Assembly: GCA_900313005.1 (NCBI GenBank)
Contig: ONZJ01000002.1
Span: 417,001-481,000, forward strand
Reading direction: 5' to 3'
DNA from: Rhodobacteraceae bacterium EL129
GTDB taxonomy: Bacteria > Pseudomonadota > Alphaproteobacteria > Rhodobacterales > Rhodobacteraceae
Length of the DNA: 64,000 nucleotides
Numbering within the stretch: position 1 is the stretch's first letter; every line of letters starts with the position of its first letter. This document shows, piece after piece, positions 7,835 through 17,368 of this stretch. Under the pieces are notes generated by a model. It worked only from the letters and a program-made list of their open reading frames with translations, was not told the origin of the DNA and made no database searches. Position numbers and translations under genes: made by a program.

Positions 7835-9802
7835 ATGTCGCAATCGCAGAAAGATCGTCCCTGGCTGATCCGCACCTATGCCGGCCACTCGACCGCAACG
7901 GCGTCCAATGCGCTTTATCGTGCCAACCTTGCCAAAGGCCAGACAGGCCTTTCGGTGGCGTTCGATCTGCCGACGCAGACGGGCTATGACAGCGATCATG
8001 AACTGGCGCGCGGTGAAGTGGGCAAAGTGGGTGTGCCTGTGTGCCATCTGGGTGATATGCGCACGCTGTTTCAGGACATCCCGCTGGAGCAGATGAACAC
8101 CTCGATGACGATCAATGCAACGGCACCTTGGTTGCTGGCGCTCTATATTGCCGTGGCCGAAGAGCAGGGCGCGGATGTGAAGGCCCTTCAAGGCACTGTG
8201 CAGAACGATCTGATCAAAGAGTACCTGTCTCGTGGCACCTATATCTGCCCGCCCAAGCCATCACTCAAGCTGATCGGCGATGTGGCCGAATATTGCTACA
8301 CCAATGTGCCCAAATGGAACCCGATGAACGTGTGTTCCTATCACCTGCAAGAGGCTGGTGCCACGCCTGAGCAAGAGCTGTCCTTTGCCTTGGCCACCGC
8401 CATTGCTGTGCTGGACGAACTGAAAACACGCGTGCCCGCCGAGGATTTCCCAGCGCTGGCCGGCCGCATTTCGTTCTTTGTGAACGCGGGCATCCGTTTC
8501 GTGGCCGAGATGTGCAAAATGCGCTCCTTTGTCGATCTCTGGGATGAAATCCTGCAGGACCGTTATGGCGTTGAGAACCCCAAATTCCGCCGTTTCCGGT
8601 ATGGAGTGCAAGTCAACTCGCTGGGCTTGACCGAACAACAGCCCGAAAACAACGTCTACCGTATTCTGATCGAGATGCTTGCCGTTACCTTGTCCAAGAA
8701 AGCCCGTGCGCGTGCGGTGCAACTGCCTGCATGGAACGAAGCTTTGGGCTTACCGCGCCCATGGGATCAGCAATGGTCCATGCGGATGCAGCAGATTCTG
8801 GCGTTTGAGACGGATTTGCTGGAGTACGACGATCTGTTTGAGGGCAACCCGGCGGTGGATGCCAAGGTCGAAGCTCTGAAAGAGGGGGCGCGACACGAAT
8901 TGGCCAATCTTGAGGGCATGGGCGGTGCTGTTGGGTCGATCGAATACATGAAATCGCGTCTGGTCGACAGCAATGCTGAACGTCTGGGGCGCATTGAGGC
9001 CAATGAAACGGTCGTCGTCGGGGTGAACAAATACACCACCACCGAACCCTCGCCGTTGCAAACCGAGGACGGGGGCATCATGGTTGTGGACCCTGCGGTT
9101 GAGCAAGAACAGATCAACCGTCTGAACGAATGGAAAGCCGAGCGCGACAACGACGCCGTGAAAGCTGCGCTGGCCGCCCTGCGCGACGCTGCTGAGAAGG
9201 GCGAAAACGTGATGCCTGCTTCGATTGCTGCCGCCAAGGTCGGGGTGACCACCGGAGAATGGGCCGGCCAAATGCGCCAGGTGCATGGCGAGTATCGCGG
9301 CCCCACAGGCGTGTCCGCCAACCCATCGAACATGACTGAAGGTCTGGATGAAATCCGCGACGCGGTGGATGCCGTCAGCGACCGCCTGGGCAAACGCCTG
9401 AAATTCCTGGTGGGGAAGCCGGGCCTTGATGGTCACTCAAACGGGGCCGAACAAATTGCCTTCCGCGCCCGCGATTGCGGCATGGATATTGCGTATGAAG
9501 GCATCCGCCTGACCCCAGAACAGATTGTCACAGCCGCCAAGGAAGATGGTGCGCATGTGGTGGGTCTTTCGATCTTGTCAGGCAGTCATATTCCGCTGGT
9601 GGAAGATCTGGTCGACCGGATGCGCCGCGAAGGATTGGGCGATGTGCCCTTGATCGTCGGGGGGATCATCCCGGATGACGATGCCGCGCGTCTGTTGAAA
9701 ATGGGCGTTGCACGGGTCTATACGCCCAAGGATTTTGAGCTCAATACCATCATGATGGATATTGTGACGCTGGCCGATCCGCAAGCGGTGGCCGCCGAGT
9801 AG
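7835..9802 (+). CDS. ecm: (2R)-ethylmalonyl-CoA mutase (MeaA-type)
   Basis: Coenzyme-B12-dependent carbon-skeleton mutase that converts ethylmalonyl-CoA to methylsuccinyl-CoA in the ethylmalonyl-CoA pathway. The N-terminal substrate-binding barrel carries SVAFDLPTQTGYDSDHE near 45 and MNTSMTINATAPW near 90. The C-terminal B12 domain has the base-off DxHxxG motif in GKPGLDGHSNG near 525, SILSGSH near 580 and VGGIIPDDDA near 610. At 655 residues it is the single-polypeptide form typical of Ecm, shorter than methylmalonyl-CoA mutase. GAGG lies 7 nt before the ATG. The ccrA-plus-ecm pairing supports Ecm over other mutases. Confidence 0.96.
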   Translation: MSQSQKDRPWLIRTYAGHSTATASNALYRANLAKGQTGLSVAFDLPTQTGYDSDHELARGEVGKVGVPVCHLGDMRTLFQDIPLEQMNTSMTINATAPWLLALYIAVAEEQGADVKALQGTVQNDLIKEYLSRGTYICPPKPSLKLIGDVAEYCYTNVPKWNPMNVCSYHLQEAGATPEQELSFALATAIAVLDELKTRVPAEDFPALAGRISFFVNAGIRFVAEMCKMRSFVDLWDEILQDRYGVENPKFRRFRYGVQVNSLGLTEQQPENNVYRILIEMLAVTLSKKARARAVQLPAWNEALGLPRPWDQQWSMRMQQILAFETDLLEYDDLFEGNPAVDAKVEALKEGARHELANLEGMGGAVGSIEYMKSRLVDSNAERLGRIEANETVVVGVNKYTTTEPSPLQTEDGGIMVVDPAVEQEQINRLNEWKAERDNDAVKAALAALRDAAEKGENVMPASIAAAKVGVTTGEWAGQMRQVHGEYRGPTGVSANPSNMTEGLDEIRDAVDAVSDRLGKRLKFLVGKPGLDGHSNGAEQIAFRARDCGMDIAYEGIRLTPEQIVTAAKEDGAHVVGLSILSGSHIPLVEDLVDRMRREGLGDVPLIVGGIIPDDDAARLLKMGVARVYTPKDFELNTIMMDIVTLADPQAVAAE

Positions 9803-9834
9803 GCGACCATTGCACGCTCTTTGCGCCTGACGGC

Positions 9835-10350
9835 TTACTCGCTGGTGGTCGCCTCTTTGGCGGTGTCTTCTGCCGCTTTCTGAGCCTCTGCTGCGCGTTG
9901 CGCCTGTTGCGCTTTCAGCGCTTCGGCCTGTTGTTTCTCAAACGCCGCTTTCTGTTCGCGCATCACATCAACCTGGGCTGAAATACGTGCTGTCAGGTCT
10001 TCGCTGGTTTGCGCTGCCTTTGAGATGGCGAGGTATTCTTCCGCCGTAATGCCTCGCGCTTTGTTGACCAGCTGAATGGCCACGCGGTCTGCTTCTGCGC
10101 GCAATGCGTTCTGGTCTTCTTCGCTTTCGGCATTGCCGATCTTGTCGGCATATTCTTTGCGCAAGGATTCCAGGGCAATCGCCGCTGTCACGAACGATTC
10201 AATCTGCGCATCTGTCACGGTGTCCGCCGTCAAAGGGGCAGAGGTTTCTGCCGCCGTGCTGTCAGTGCTCGCCTCTTGTGCGAAGGCTATGGGAGCGGCG
10301 GTGAGGCTGAGGGCCACAAATGCTGCGATCAGGCTGAGGGAATGAGTCAC
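9835..10350 (-). CDS. Exported DUF4168-type protein
   Basis: A 171-residue secreted protein with a Sec signal peptide (hydrophobic core, then AFA cut before QEA). A helical domain follows with DAQIESFVTAAIALESLRKEYADKI and an LVNKARGITAEEYLAI segment, as in DUF4168, and then a charged Ala/Gln/Glu/Lys-rich coiled tail. I chose the GTG at 10350: GGAGCC lies at the right distance and it begins the signal peptide directly, whereas longer in-frame starts would put an unlikely 32-residue extension before it. Function unknown; a periplasmic or envelope role is inferred. It is convergent with ecm. Confidence 0.8.
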   Translation of the reverse strand: MTHSLSLIAAFVALSLTAAPIAFAQEASTDSTAAETSAPLTADTVTDAQIESFVTAAIALESLRKEYADKIGNAESEEDQNALRAEADRVAIQLVNKARGITAEEYLAISKAAQTSEDLTARISAQVDVMREQKAAFEKQQAEALKAQQAQRAAEAQKAAEDTAKEATTSE

Positions 10351-10547
10351 GGAATGGGCTCCAATTGTCTGCTCGGACGCGTTTGCGCGCCATCTGTTCC
10401 CTCTCAAATGGGGCATGTGGTGCCTTTTCGCAATTGCTGACGCCAAAAACTGTCTTTGCGGCGGCTATATTCCGCTGGCATTGGGTGGGTTTCTAAGCAA
10501 ACTTGGGCACAGACGGCCCATGACCCCCCGGACAAAGGAAGCCAAAA

Positions 10548-10991
10548 ATGAGTGTCATCATTCGTGAGATTGAACAGGCGGATCAAGCCGACTGGCGTGC
10601 CCTGTGGACCGCCTATCTGGAGTTTTATGAGGCAACCGTGCCGGAAGAGGTCTATGAAACCACCTTCGAGCGGCTCTTGTCGAAGGATCACCCGGATCAG
10701 AATGGGTTTCTGGCAGTCTTGGAGGAGCGGCCGATCGGCCTGGTGCACTACATCTATCACGCCCACAACTGGCGGGTGGATGAGGTGTGTTATTTGCAAG
10801 ACCTCTACGCCGACCCAACCGTGCGCGGCACCGGGGTTGGCCGCAAGCTGATCGAGGCGGTCTATGCGCAGGCGGATGCCGATGGCAGGCCGTCGGTCTA
10901 TTGGATGACGCAGGATTTCAATCACACGGCGCGGCAGCTCTATGACCGGATTGCGCAGCTGACCCCTTTCATCAAATACGCGCGGAGTTGA
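10548..10991 (+). CDS. GNAT-family N-acetyltransferase
   Basis: Small acetyl-CoA-dependent acetyltransferase, 147 residues. The acetyl-CoA pyrophosphate loop is visible as [18 protein letters not shown] (Q/RxxGxG/A motif, about residues 88-105), preceded by a beta strand ending CYLQDLYAD. The C-terminal [16 protein letters not shown] is the usual final helix and strand. The substrate cannot be told from sequence. Its stop lies four bases before the deoD start, so the two are probably cotranscribed. GGAAGCC sits just before the ATG. Confidence 0.87.
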   Translation: MSVIIREIEQADQADWRALWTAYLEFYEATVPEEVYETTFERLLSKDHPDQNGFLAVLEERPIGLVHYIYHAHNWRVDEVCYLQDLYADPTVRGTGVGRKLIEAVYAQADADGRPSVYWMTQDFNHTARQLYDRIAQLTPFIKYARS

Positions 10992-10995
10992 GCAG

Positions 10996-11700
10996 ATGAC
11001 CGTTCACATTGGCGCCAAACCCGGTGACATTGCCGAAACCGTGCTTATGCCAGGCGATCCATTGCGGGCGAAATGGGTGGCCGAGACGTTTCTGAGCGAT
11101 GTACGTCAGGTCAATGATGTGCGTGGTATGTTGGGCTTTACAGGCACATGGCACGGACATGCCGTGTCTGTGCAGGGATCGGGCATGGGTATGCCCAGCC
11201 TGTCGATCTATGCCAATGAGCTGATCCGTGAATATGGGGCCACGACCCTTGTTCGCATTGGATCCTGTGGCGGGATGCAACCCCATGTTGCCTTGCGCGA
11301 TGTGATCCTTGCAATGACGGCCTCTTCGGTCACAACCCCATCATCCACCATTCTGCGCGAGCTGACCTATGCGCCCTGTGCAGACTTTGGTCTGCTGCGT
11401 GCAGCTGCTGCTAAGGCCGATGCCTTGGACGTGCCCAGCCATGTGGGAGGGATTTATTCGTCGGATACCTTCTATGATGACCGCCCGGATCTGAACGACC
11501 AGATGGTGCGGCACGGCGTTTTGGCGGTCGAAATGGAAGCGGCTGAGCTTTATACACTGGCCGCCCGTTATGGCGCACGGGCCTTGGCCGTGTTGACGGT
11601 TTCAGACCACCTGCAAACCGGCGAAAGCCTGAGCAGCGCTGACCGCGAAAGCAGCTTTTCAGATATGATCGAGATCGCGCTGACGGCGGCGTTTGCGTAG
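10996..11700 (+). CDS. deoD: Purine-nucleoside phosphorylase, DeoD type
   Basis: Hexameric low-molecular-mass phosphorylase of the nucleoside salvage pathway: purine (deoxy)ribonucleoside plus phosphate gives base plus (deoxy)ribose-1-phosphate. Family motifs are visible: [19 protein letters not shown] at the start, [16 protein letters not shown] near 60, RIGSCGGMQ near 90 (phosphate site), [13 protein letters not shown] near 178 and [11 protein letters not shown] near 202. The length (234) matches the family. It follows the acetyltransferase gene by four bases. Confidence 0.95.
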   Translation: MTVHIGAKPGDIAETVLMPGDPLRAKWVAETFLSDVRQVNDVRGMLGFTGTWHGHAVSVQGSGMGMPSLSIYANELIREYGATTLVRIGSCGGMQPHVALRDVILAMTASSVTTPSSTILRELTYAPCADFGLLRAAAAKADALDVPSHVGGIYSSDTFYDDRPDLNDQMVRHGVLAVEMEAAELYTLAARYGARALAVLTVSDHLQTGESLSSADRESSFSDMIEIALTAAFA

Positions 11701-11710
11701 AGAAAAAGAG

Positions 11711-11743
11711 GCCTCCGGCGGGGATATTGATCGCCAGAAGAAG
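11711..11743. repeat. Intergenic element with CCTCCGGCGGGGATATT core (left copy)
   Basis: Directly after deoD. The GGATATT...AGAAGAAG part reappears in inverted orientation about 130 bases later. CCTCCGGCGGGGATATTT-type text is, from memory, common between genes in Rhodobacterales. I see no coding potential in this 273-base gap. Confidence 0.4.
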
Positions 11744-11869
11744 CGGGCGCGCACCAAGGCAACCCCCGCATGAGATCGCTTGAGAAAAGCTTCTCCTGGC
11801 GCGGTCACCGGCATCCCCGCCTGTACCGCTCTTACAGCTTCGCGGCATATGGTTAACAAAGCATTGTTT

Positions 11870-11917
11870 CTTCTTGCCTTAAATATCCCAGGGGGTTTGG
11901 GGGACGGGGTCCCCCAG
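11870..11917. repeat. Inverted partner element with strong GC hairpin, probable glnD terminator
   Basis: CTTCTTGCCTTAAATATCC mirrors the element after deoD and is followed by an 8-bp stem TGGGGGAC/GTCCCCCA with a three-base loop (11898-11916). This is the GGGGG-loop-CCCCC hairpin often found between Rhodobacterales genes. It lies 57-75 nt beyond the glnD stop and could end transcription from both sides; there is no T run. Confidence 0.45.
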
Positions 11918-11973
11918 GGCCTGCGTGGCCTGAACGCAATCAAGCGTCTTGCGGGCCTGCCCGCGCCATAAGG

Positions 11974-14802
11974 TCAAGCAGTGGCACGTTCCACACCCTG
12001 CACAATCGCATCTCGCAGCTTTTTCTCCAGCGATTTCTGCTTGGATTCAGAATGGAACTTCAGCCCGAACATGTCCTTGACATAGAATGTGTCCACCACC
12101 TGTTCTCCGTAGGTCGCGATGACGGCCGAGTTGATGTAAACGTTACTGTTGGCCAGCGTTCGGGTCAGGTCGAACAGCAGACCTGGGCGGTCACGGGTGT
12201 CGACCTCGATGATAGTGTAAATCTCAGACCCTTCGTTGTCGAAAGTGATATGCGTTGGCACCCGAAAGGCCCGTTCGCGTTTCTTGATCTTGTCGCGGTC
12301 CTTGATGGCGTCGCGGGCCACGATCTCACCTTTTAAGGTCTTGTGGATCATATTGCGCAAACGGGGCAGGCGGGATTGTTCGTAAGGATGACCTTCGGCA
12401 TCCTGAATCCAGAAGGCGGCGGTGGCGTAACCGTCTTTGGATGTGTAGGTGCGCGCATCCACGACGTTGGCACCCACGAGCGCGAGGGCTCCGGCCAGAC
12501 GCGAGAAGATGCCAGGATGATCGGCCAAGGCAAAACACGCGCGCGTGGCGTCGCGATCTTCGTCGATGGCCAGGTCGATCGCTACATCCTCGTCATCCAG
12601 ATCGCGCAGGAGACGTGCAAACACGATGTGCGCGGTGACATGCAACCCCTGCCAATATGGGGGGTAATGCCGCGCGGTTTCCACTTTCATGTCCCTGGCA
12701 CCAAAATCGGGCAAGGCATCCCGCAAATTACGTTTGGCGTCTGATCCGCGCTGTTCGCGGTTCAGCGCCTCCAGCCCGCCTTCCATGGCGCGGCGGGTCT
12801 GGCGATAGAGCGCTCGGATCAGGGAGGCTTTCCAGTTGTTCCAGGTGTCCGGCCCGACACCGCGAATGTCGCAGACAGTCAGCACGCACAGCAGGTCGAG
12901 GCGTTCTTTAGTTTGCACGGCCTTGGCAAAATCGCGCACTGTTCGCGGATCGGCAATATCGCGTTTCTGGGCCATATCGGACATCAGCAAATGATAGCGG
13001 ATCAGCCATTCCACCGTGTCCACCTCAGAGGGTTTCAACCCCAGGCGCGGCGCCACTTTGCGAGCGATCTGAGCACCCAGAATGGAATGGTCTTCGTCTC
13101 GGCCTTTGCCGATGTCATGCAGCAGCAAGGCCACGTACAAGACACGCCGGTTGACCCCTTCGTCCAGGATAGAGGAGGCGACGGGCAGTTCTTCTTCCAA
13201 CTCGTGCCGCTCGATCTGGGCGAGGTTACGGATGCATTGAATGGTATGTTCGTCCACCGTGTAGTGGTGGTACATGTTGAATTGCATCATGGCCACGATC
13301 GGTTCGAACTCGGGCAAGAAGGCCGATAGTACACCCAACTCATTCATGCGGCGCAGGGCGCGTTCTGGATTGCCGTGTTTGAGCATCAGGCCCAGGAACA
13401 GTTTTTGCGCCTCGGGATTGGTCCGCATGTCATCATCGATCAGGTCCAGATTGGCTGTGACCAGCCGCATCGCATCGGGGTGGATCAACATGCCCGTGCG
13501 TAGGCCTTCTTCAAACAGGCGCAGAATGTTCAACCGGTCCTTGAGGAAGGTTTTTGGCCGCTCCAGCGCCAGCCTTCCGTGCACTTCCTTATACCCAGAT
13601 TTCAGCTTTTTCTTGCGCCGGAACAGGCGTTGCAGCAACGCGTCCGGTTTGACGTGCAGCGCCTCCAGCTTGGTCATGAAAATTCGGGTCAAATCGCCCA
13701 CCACGGTTGCATGGCGGAAGTATTCCTGCATGAAATGCTCAACCGCGCGCCGTCCGGCGATGTCCACGTATCCCATGCGATCCGCCACCTCGACTTGCAA
13801 ATCAAAGGTCAGCTGATCATTGGGGCGTTTAGTGATCAGATGCAACTGGCACCGCACAGCCCAGAGATAGTTATGGGCATTGGTGAAGGTGTCAAATTCA
13901 TCCTCGGTAAAAAGGCCGGATTTCACCAATTCAGCAACATCAGCGACCTGGTGGATATATTTGGCAATCCAAAACAGGGATTGCAAATCGCGCAGCCCCC
14001 CTTTGCCCTCTTTGACATTGGGCTCGACCATATACCGCTGGTTGCCCTGCTTGATATGGCGCGCTTCGCGTTCGTCTAGCTTGGCCTCGATAAACTCGCG
14101 TTCGGTGCCTTTGAACAGATCCCGCTGCAACCGTGTGTTCAGTTTTTCAGCAAGGGTGAATTCCCCGCCTAGAAATCGGTGTTCCAATAGGGCCGTGCGG
14201 ATGGTGAAATCCTCGGCCCCCAGACGCAGGCAATCTGCGATGGTGCGGCTGGCATGGCCCACTTTCAGTTTCAGATCCCACAGGATGTAGAGCATGGATT
14301 CAATCACGCTCTCCGCCCAGGGGGTGATCTTGTATGGCGTCAGAAACAGCAGATCGATGTCTGACTGAGGGGCCATTTCCCCGCGCCCATATCCGCCGAC
14401 CGCAAAGACGGCGATGCGTTCTGCATCGGTTGGGTTCGACAGAGGGTGCAACACGCGTGTCGCGATATCGAGAACGGTCAGGATCAGGCAATCGGTCAGA
14501 TAGCTGTAGGAGGCAATTGCAGTTTGTGCGGCCCGCGGGGTTGCGGCGAGCGCCGCGGCAATCGTCGCTCGGCCTTGCAGGTTTGCATCTTGCAGAACCG
14601 GCACCATTGCTTTGCGAAGGGCCGAGCTGTCACTTTGGGCCGTCTGCTGGGCCTCGGCCACTGCGATGCGCATTGCAGTGGCGTCAAAGATCTGATCTGC
14701 TGGGCAGATCAACCGGTCCGGATCGACGCGCGCCTGGGTCATCGACGGGGTGGTTCTGGGGGGCGTATCAGAATCCGGCTCCGCTGAATCCTTGTGGGGC
14801 AT
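11974..14802 (-). CDS. glnD: Bifunctional [protein-PII] uridylyltransferase/uridylyl-removing enzyme
   Basis: Nitrogen-status sensor that uridylylates PII proteins when glutamine is low and deuridylylates them when it is high. Domain order: nucleotidyltransferase with GGYGRGEMAPQSDID near residue 138, GlnD-specific helical region, HD domain with LLLHDIGKGRDEDH (deuridylylation), and two C-terminal ACT domains for glutamine sensing (DHPGIFSRLAGALALVGANV and TRDRPGLLFDLTRTL). The length (about 940) fits. The start is uncertain: ATG at 14802 overlaps the end of the upstream lipoprotein gene by 35 bases, while ATG at 14742 avoids the overlap; neither has a good Shine-Dalgarno. All signature residues are present. 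Confidence 0.95.
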   Translation of the reverse strand: MPHKDSAEPDSDTPPRTTPSMTQARVDPDRLICPADQIFDATAMRIAVAEAQQTAQSDSSALRKAMVPVLQDANLQGRATIAAALAATPRAAQTAIASYSYLTDCLILTVLDIATRVLHPLSNPTDAERIAVFAVGGYGRGEMAPQSDIDLLFLTPYKITPWAESVIESMLYILWDLKLKVGHASRTIADCLRLGAEDFTIRTALLEHRFLGGEFTLAEKLNTRLQRDLFKGTEREFIEAKLDEREARHIKQGNQRYMVEPNVKEGKGGLRDLQSLFWIAKYIHQVADVAELVKSGLFTEDEFDTFTNAHNYLWAVRCQLHLITKRPNDQLTFDLQVEVADRMGYVDIAGRRAVEHFMQEYFRHATVVGDLTRIFMTKLEALHVKPDALLQRLFRRKKKLKSGYKEVHGRLALERPKTFLKDRLNILRLFEEGLRTGMLIHPDAMRLVTANLDLIDDDMRTNPEAQKLFLGLMLKHGNPERALRRMNELGVLSAFLPEFEPIVAMMQFNMYHHYTVDEHTIQCIRNLAQIERHELEEELPVASSILDEGVNRRVLYVALLLHDIGKGRDEDHSILGAQIARKVAPRLGLKPSEVDTVEWLIRYHLLMSDMAQKRDIADPRTVRDFAKAVQTKERLDLLCVLTVCDIRGVGPDTWNNWKASLIRALYRQTRRAMEGGLEALNREQRGSDAKRNLRDALPDFGARDMKVETARHYPPYWQGLHVTAHIVFARLLRDLDDEDVAIDLAIDEDRDATRACFALADHPGIFSRLAGALALVGANVVDARTYTSKDGYATAAFWIQDAEGHPYEQSRLPRLRNMIHKTLKGEIVARDAIKDRDKIKKRERAFRVPTHITFDNEGSEIYTIIEVDTRDRPGLLFDLTRTLANSNVYINSAVIATYGEQVVDTFYVKDMFGLKFHSESKQKSLEKKLRDAIVQGVERATA

Positions 14803-15949
14803 TTTCAAGGATCACAACCTTTTTGTCACGGATCGTCGCTACGGCCAATCCACGCTGGTTCGTGCCATCCTGGCGGAAGCGAAACACGCCGTTCACGCCT
14901 TGAAAGCCGGCTTTCTGGGTCAGTGCTCCCCGGCTCAAAGCGTCGCGTTTGCCGCTTTTGGCCAAGGCACCGATGGCGGCGATCCCATCGTAGGCAAGTC
15001 CTGCAATGGCGTGAGGATTTTCCCCGTTTGCAGCTTTAAAACGGTTGCGAAACTGGGCCGCGCGGGCCGGATCAGGCATGGTGAACCATCCGCCCTGCAC
15101 ACCTGGCAAATCCAGGGTTTGCGCAGGCGTGTCCCAGCGTGCCAGCCCCAGATACTGCATATCGCTTGGTCCCAGGCCCGCTTCGGGCAGCATCTGGCTA
15201 AACAGCGGCAAGGCCCCTGCAGCATTGGCCGTCAGGAAGATTGCATCGGCCCCACCGCTCGCGGCAGCGGATTTGATTTTAGGCACAGCACTGACCACGC
15301 CTTGTTGCGAGAAATCATACCCGACAGACCCGGTCACGGTGCCCCCGTTTGCAACAACAGCCTGTTCGATGGCTTGTTTGCCCAGCTGTCCTGCAAGGTT
15401 GTTGGAATACACGGTCAGGATGCGCTTTTTTCCCTGACGCGCTGCGTAGCCCGACAGGCGATTGGCAGTATCATCGAAGGTTTGACCCAGCACAAAGAGG
15501 TTTCCACCCGCAATCGTCGGATTGTTCGAAAATGTCAGTACATTCACATTCTTGGAGGCCACAGCCACCGACACGGCATTGGCCGATTCTGCATGCAACG
15601 GCCCGACGATGATCTTGGCTCCATCTGCCACAGCATTCAGGGCAGCCTGCTGCGCCCTGGCCGCGCTGCCGCTGGTTCCGTAGACACGCAAGTCAATCTT
15701 CACGCCCTGCAAATCAGCAACGGCCAGACGTGCTGCGCGCTCCAGATCGCGGGCCAGTTTTTGCTCTTGCGGACTCGAAGCGCCATGCGGCACCAGCAAG
15801 GCCACAGCAACAGCTTCTCCAGGATTAAGCGAGGGGCCATTGCCCCCACCCAGACTGACGGGTTGACATGCGGCCAGCGCCCAAAGCGCAGCCAGAACAA
15901 TAAAGAAACGGCCAGCGATCTTGCGGGCCGGGGCAAAAGCGGCAAACAT
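14768..15949 (-). CDS. Penicillin-binding protein activator-like lipoprotein (LppC/LpoA-type periplasmic-binding fold)
   Basis: Lipoprotein with a type I periplasmic-binding-protein fold, related to the C-terminal domain of LpoA, which activates PBP1A from the outer membrane. The signal peptide ends in the lipobox LAAC (Cys at about residue 28). The body shows VALLVPHGASSPQEQKLARDL, ARAQQAALNAVADGAKIIVGP, NVLTFSNNPTIAGGN and a final AGLAYDGIAAIGAL block typical of the family. I chose the ATG at 15949 because GGGAG lies at the right distance and the signal peptide follows. It is divergent from rsmI, a pairing common in proteobacteria. At 393 residues it lacks the N-terminal TPR part of E. coli LpoA. 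Confidence 0.85.
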   Translation of the reverse strand: MFAAFAPARKIAGRFFIVLAALWALAACQPVSLGGGNGPSLNPGEAVAVALLVPHGASSPQEQKLARDLERAARLAVADLQGVKIDLRVYGTSGSAARAQQAALNAVADGAKIIVGPLHAESANAVSVAVASKNVNVLTFSNNPTIAGGNLFVLGQTFDDTANRLSGYAARQGKKRILTVYSNNLAGQLGKQAIEQAVVANGGTVTGSVGYDFSQQGVVSAVPKIKSAAASGGADAIFLTANAAGALPLFSQMLPEAGLGPSDMQYLGLARWDTPAQTLDLPGVQGGWFTMPDPARAAQFRNRFKAANGENPHAIAGLAYDGIAAIGALAKSGKRDALSRGALTQKAGFQGVNGVFRFRQDGTNQRGLAVATIRDKKVVILENAPQGFSGAGF

Positions 15950-16030
15950 AGTACGTCTTACTCCCTGAACATGGCGGACCCCCCGCCGATCTGTCGGGGG
16001 CAATCATAAACGTCACAGAGAGCGGGTCCA

Positions 16031-16894
16031 GTGGTAAACCCATCGATCAAGAAACCAGCGCCGGGTTTATACCTGATCGCAACCCCGATCGGCACGGCGC
16101 GCGATATCACCTTGCGTGCGCTCGATCTGTTGGCGGCGGCTGATATGCTGGTGGCCGAGGACACGCGCAGCTTGCGCAAGCTGATGGACATTCACGGCAT
16201 CGCTCTGAATGACCGGAGTGTGATGTCATATCACGATCACAATGGAGACAAGGCCCGCCCGCGTGTTTTGCAAGCTTTGGCGCAGGGGCAGTCGGTTGTC
16301 TACGCCTCGGAGGCCGGCACTCCCATGGTGGCTGACCCCGGGTTTGATCTGGCCCGCGCGGTGGTCGCCGAGGGGCATGCGCTGATCTCGGCGCCCGGGC
16401 CGTCAGCGGTGATCACGGCGCTGACGCTGTCTGGCTTGCCCACGGACCAGTTCCACTTTGCCGGGTTCCTGCCCAATGCGGCCTCCCGGCGGAAATCCGC
16501 ACTTTTGGCACTGGCCGAGGTGCCCGGGACGCTGGTTTTCTACGAATCGCCCAAACGCGTCGCGGCAATGCTGCGCGATGCTTGTGCCGCGTTGGGACAA
16601 GATCGGCCAGCGGTCGTGTGCCGCGAGCTGACCAAGAAGTTCGAAGAGGTGGTGCGCGCTCCACTCGGGGAATTGACTGAGACTATTTCGGCGCGGGCCC
16701 TCAAGGGTGAAATCGTTGTGCTGATCGGCAGTGCCGGTAAACGAATTGTTCATCCCGAGGACATAGAGTTGGCCTTGCGTGCGGCTCTTGAAGGCGGATC
16801 TGTGCGGGATGCGGCGGATGTCGTATCTGCGCAGCTCGGGTTGCCGCGGCGACAGATTTATCAAATGGCTCTGGCACTGGATAAGGACGAATAG
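16031..16894 (+). CDS. rsmI: 16S rRNA (cytidine1402-2'-O)-methyltransferase
   Basis: S-adenosylmethionine-dependent tetrapyrrole-methylase-fold enzyme that 2'-O-methylates C1402 in the decoding centre of 16S rRNA. Motifs: GLYLIATPIGTARDITLRALD near 12-32, AEDTRSLRKLM near 41, YHDHN near 66, YASEAGTPMVADPGF near 90-105 and GPSAVITALTLSGLP near 121-137. The length (287) is normal. Start codon GTG. The reading frame ends in the first base of the yraN start (one-base overlap), so the two are coupled. Confidence 0.95.
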   Translation: MVNPSIKKPAPGLYLIATPIGTARDITLRALDLLAAADMLVAEDTRSLRKLMDIHGIALNDRSVMSYHDHNGDKARPRVLQALAQGQSVVYASEAGTPMVADPGFDLARAVVAEGHALISAPGPSAVITALTLSGLPTDQFHFAGFLPNAASRRKSALLALAEVPGTLVFYESPKRVAAMLRDACAALGQDRPAVVCRELTKKFEEVVRAPLGELTETISARALKGEIVVLIGSAGKRIVHPEDIELALRAALEGGSVRDAADVVSAQLGLPRRQIYQMALALDKDE

Positions 16895-17304
16895 TGCAGC
16901 ATTTTGACCCTAACTCGAAAACAACACAGCCGGTTAAAACACGGCGGACCCGGGGGCGCCGCGCTTATTTGTCTGGGGTGGCCGCGGAAACCAGCGTGAC
17001 CCGCCGCTATGTGGATCGTGACGCGCAAATTCTTGAAAATCGCTGGCGCGGAAGCGGTGGCGAAATTGATCTGATCTGCCTGCAGGATGACGTGATCGTC
17101 TTTGTCGAAGTGAAAAAGGCGCAGTCATTTGAAAGGGCATTGAACAGCCTTTCTGCGGCACAGATCCAGCGGATACACCAAACCGCATCAGAGTATCTGG
17201 CGCATACTCCCAAAGGTCAGTTGAGCGATGTTCGATTTGATCTGGCGCTGGTGGACGAGACGGGTCAGGTCAGGGTCATGGAAAACGCCTTTGGTCATTT
17301 CTGA
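16894..17304 (+). CDS. yraN: YraN family (UPF0102) nuclease-fold protein
   Basis: A 136-residue protein with the endonuclease-like fold of UPF0102. The conserved block is visible: GVAAETSVTRRYVDRDAQIL, then NRWRGSGGEIDLICLQDDVIVFVEVK with the acidic GEIDL and (V/F)VEVK residues of a PD-(D/E)XK-like site. Its role is unproven; YraN commonly neighbours rsmI, as here. The start codon is GTG and overlaps the rsmI stop by one base. The N-terminal 25 residues are Lys/Arg/Thr-rich and poorly conserved. Confidence 0.92.
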   Translation: MQHFDPNSKTTQPVKTRRTRGRRAYLSGVAAETSVTRRYVDRDAQILENRWRGSGGEIDLICLQDDVIVFVEVKKAQSFERALNSLSAAQIQRIHQTASEYLAHTPKGQLSDVRFDLALVDETGQVRVMENAFGHF

Positions 17305-17368
17305 ATTGCACAGCCCCGCCCCATGCCCCATTTAGAAGGCATAGCGACGCAAATGTGGGGACTGCTCT

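Noticed and set aside
7820-8191. Minus-strand open frame antisense to the ecm start
   Set aside because: No ribosome site or family motif, and it is wholly opposite ecm.
11659-11943. Open frame of 94 codons on the minus strand across the deoD end and the following gap
   Set aside because: It is rich in Arg/Pro as expected for a GC-rich shadow, overlaps deoD and the repeat elements, and has no ribosome site.
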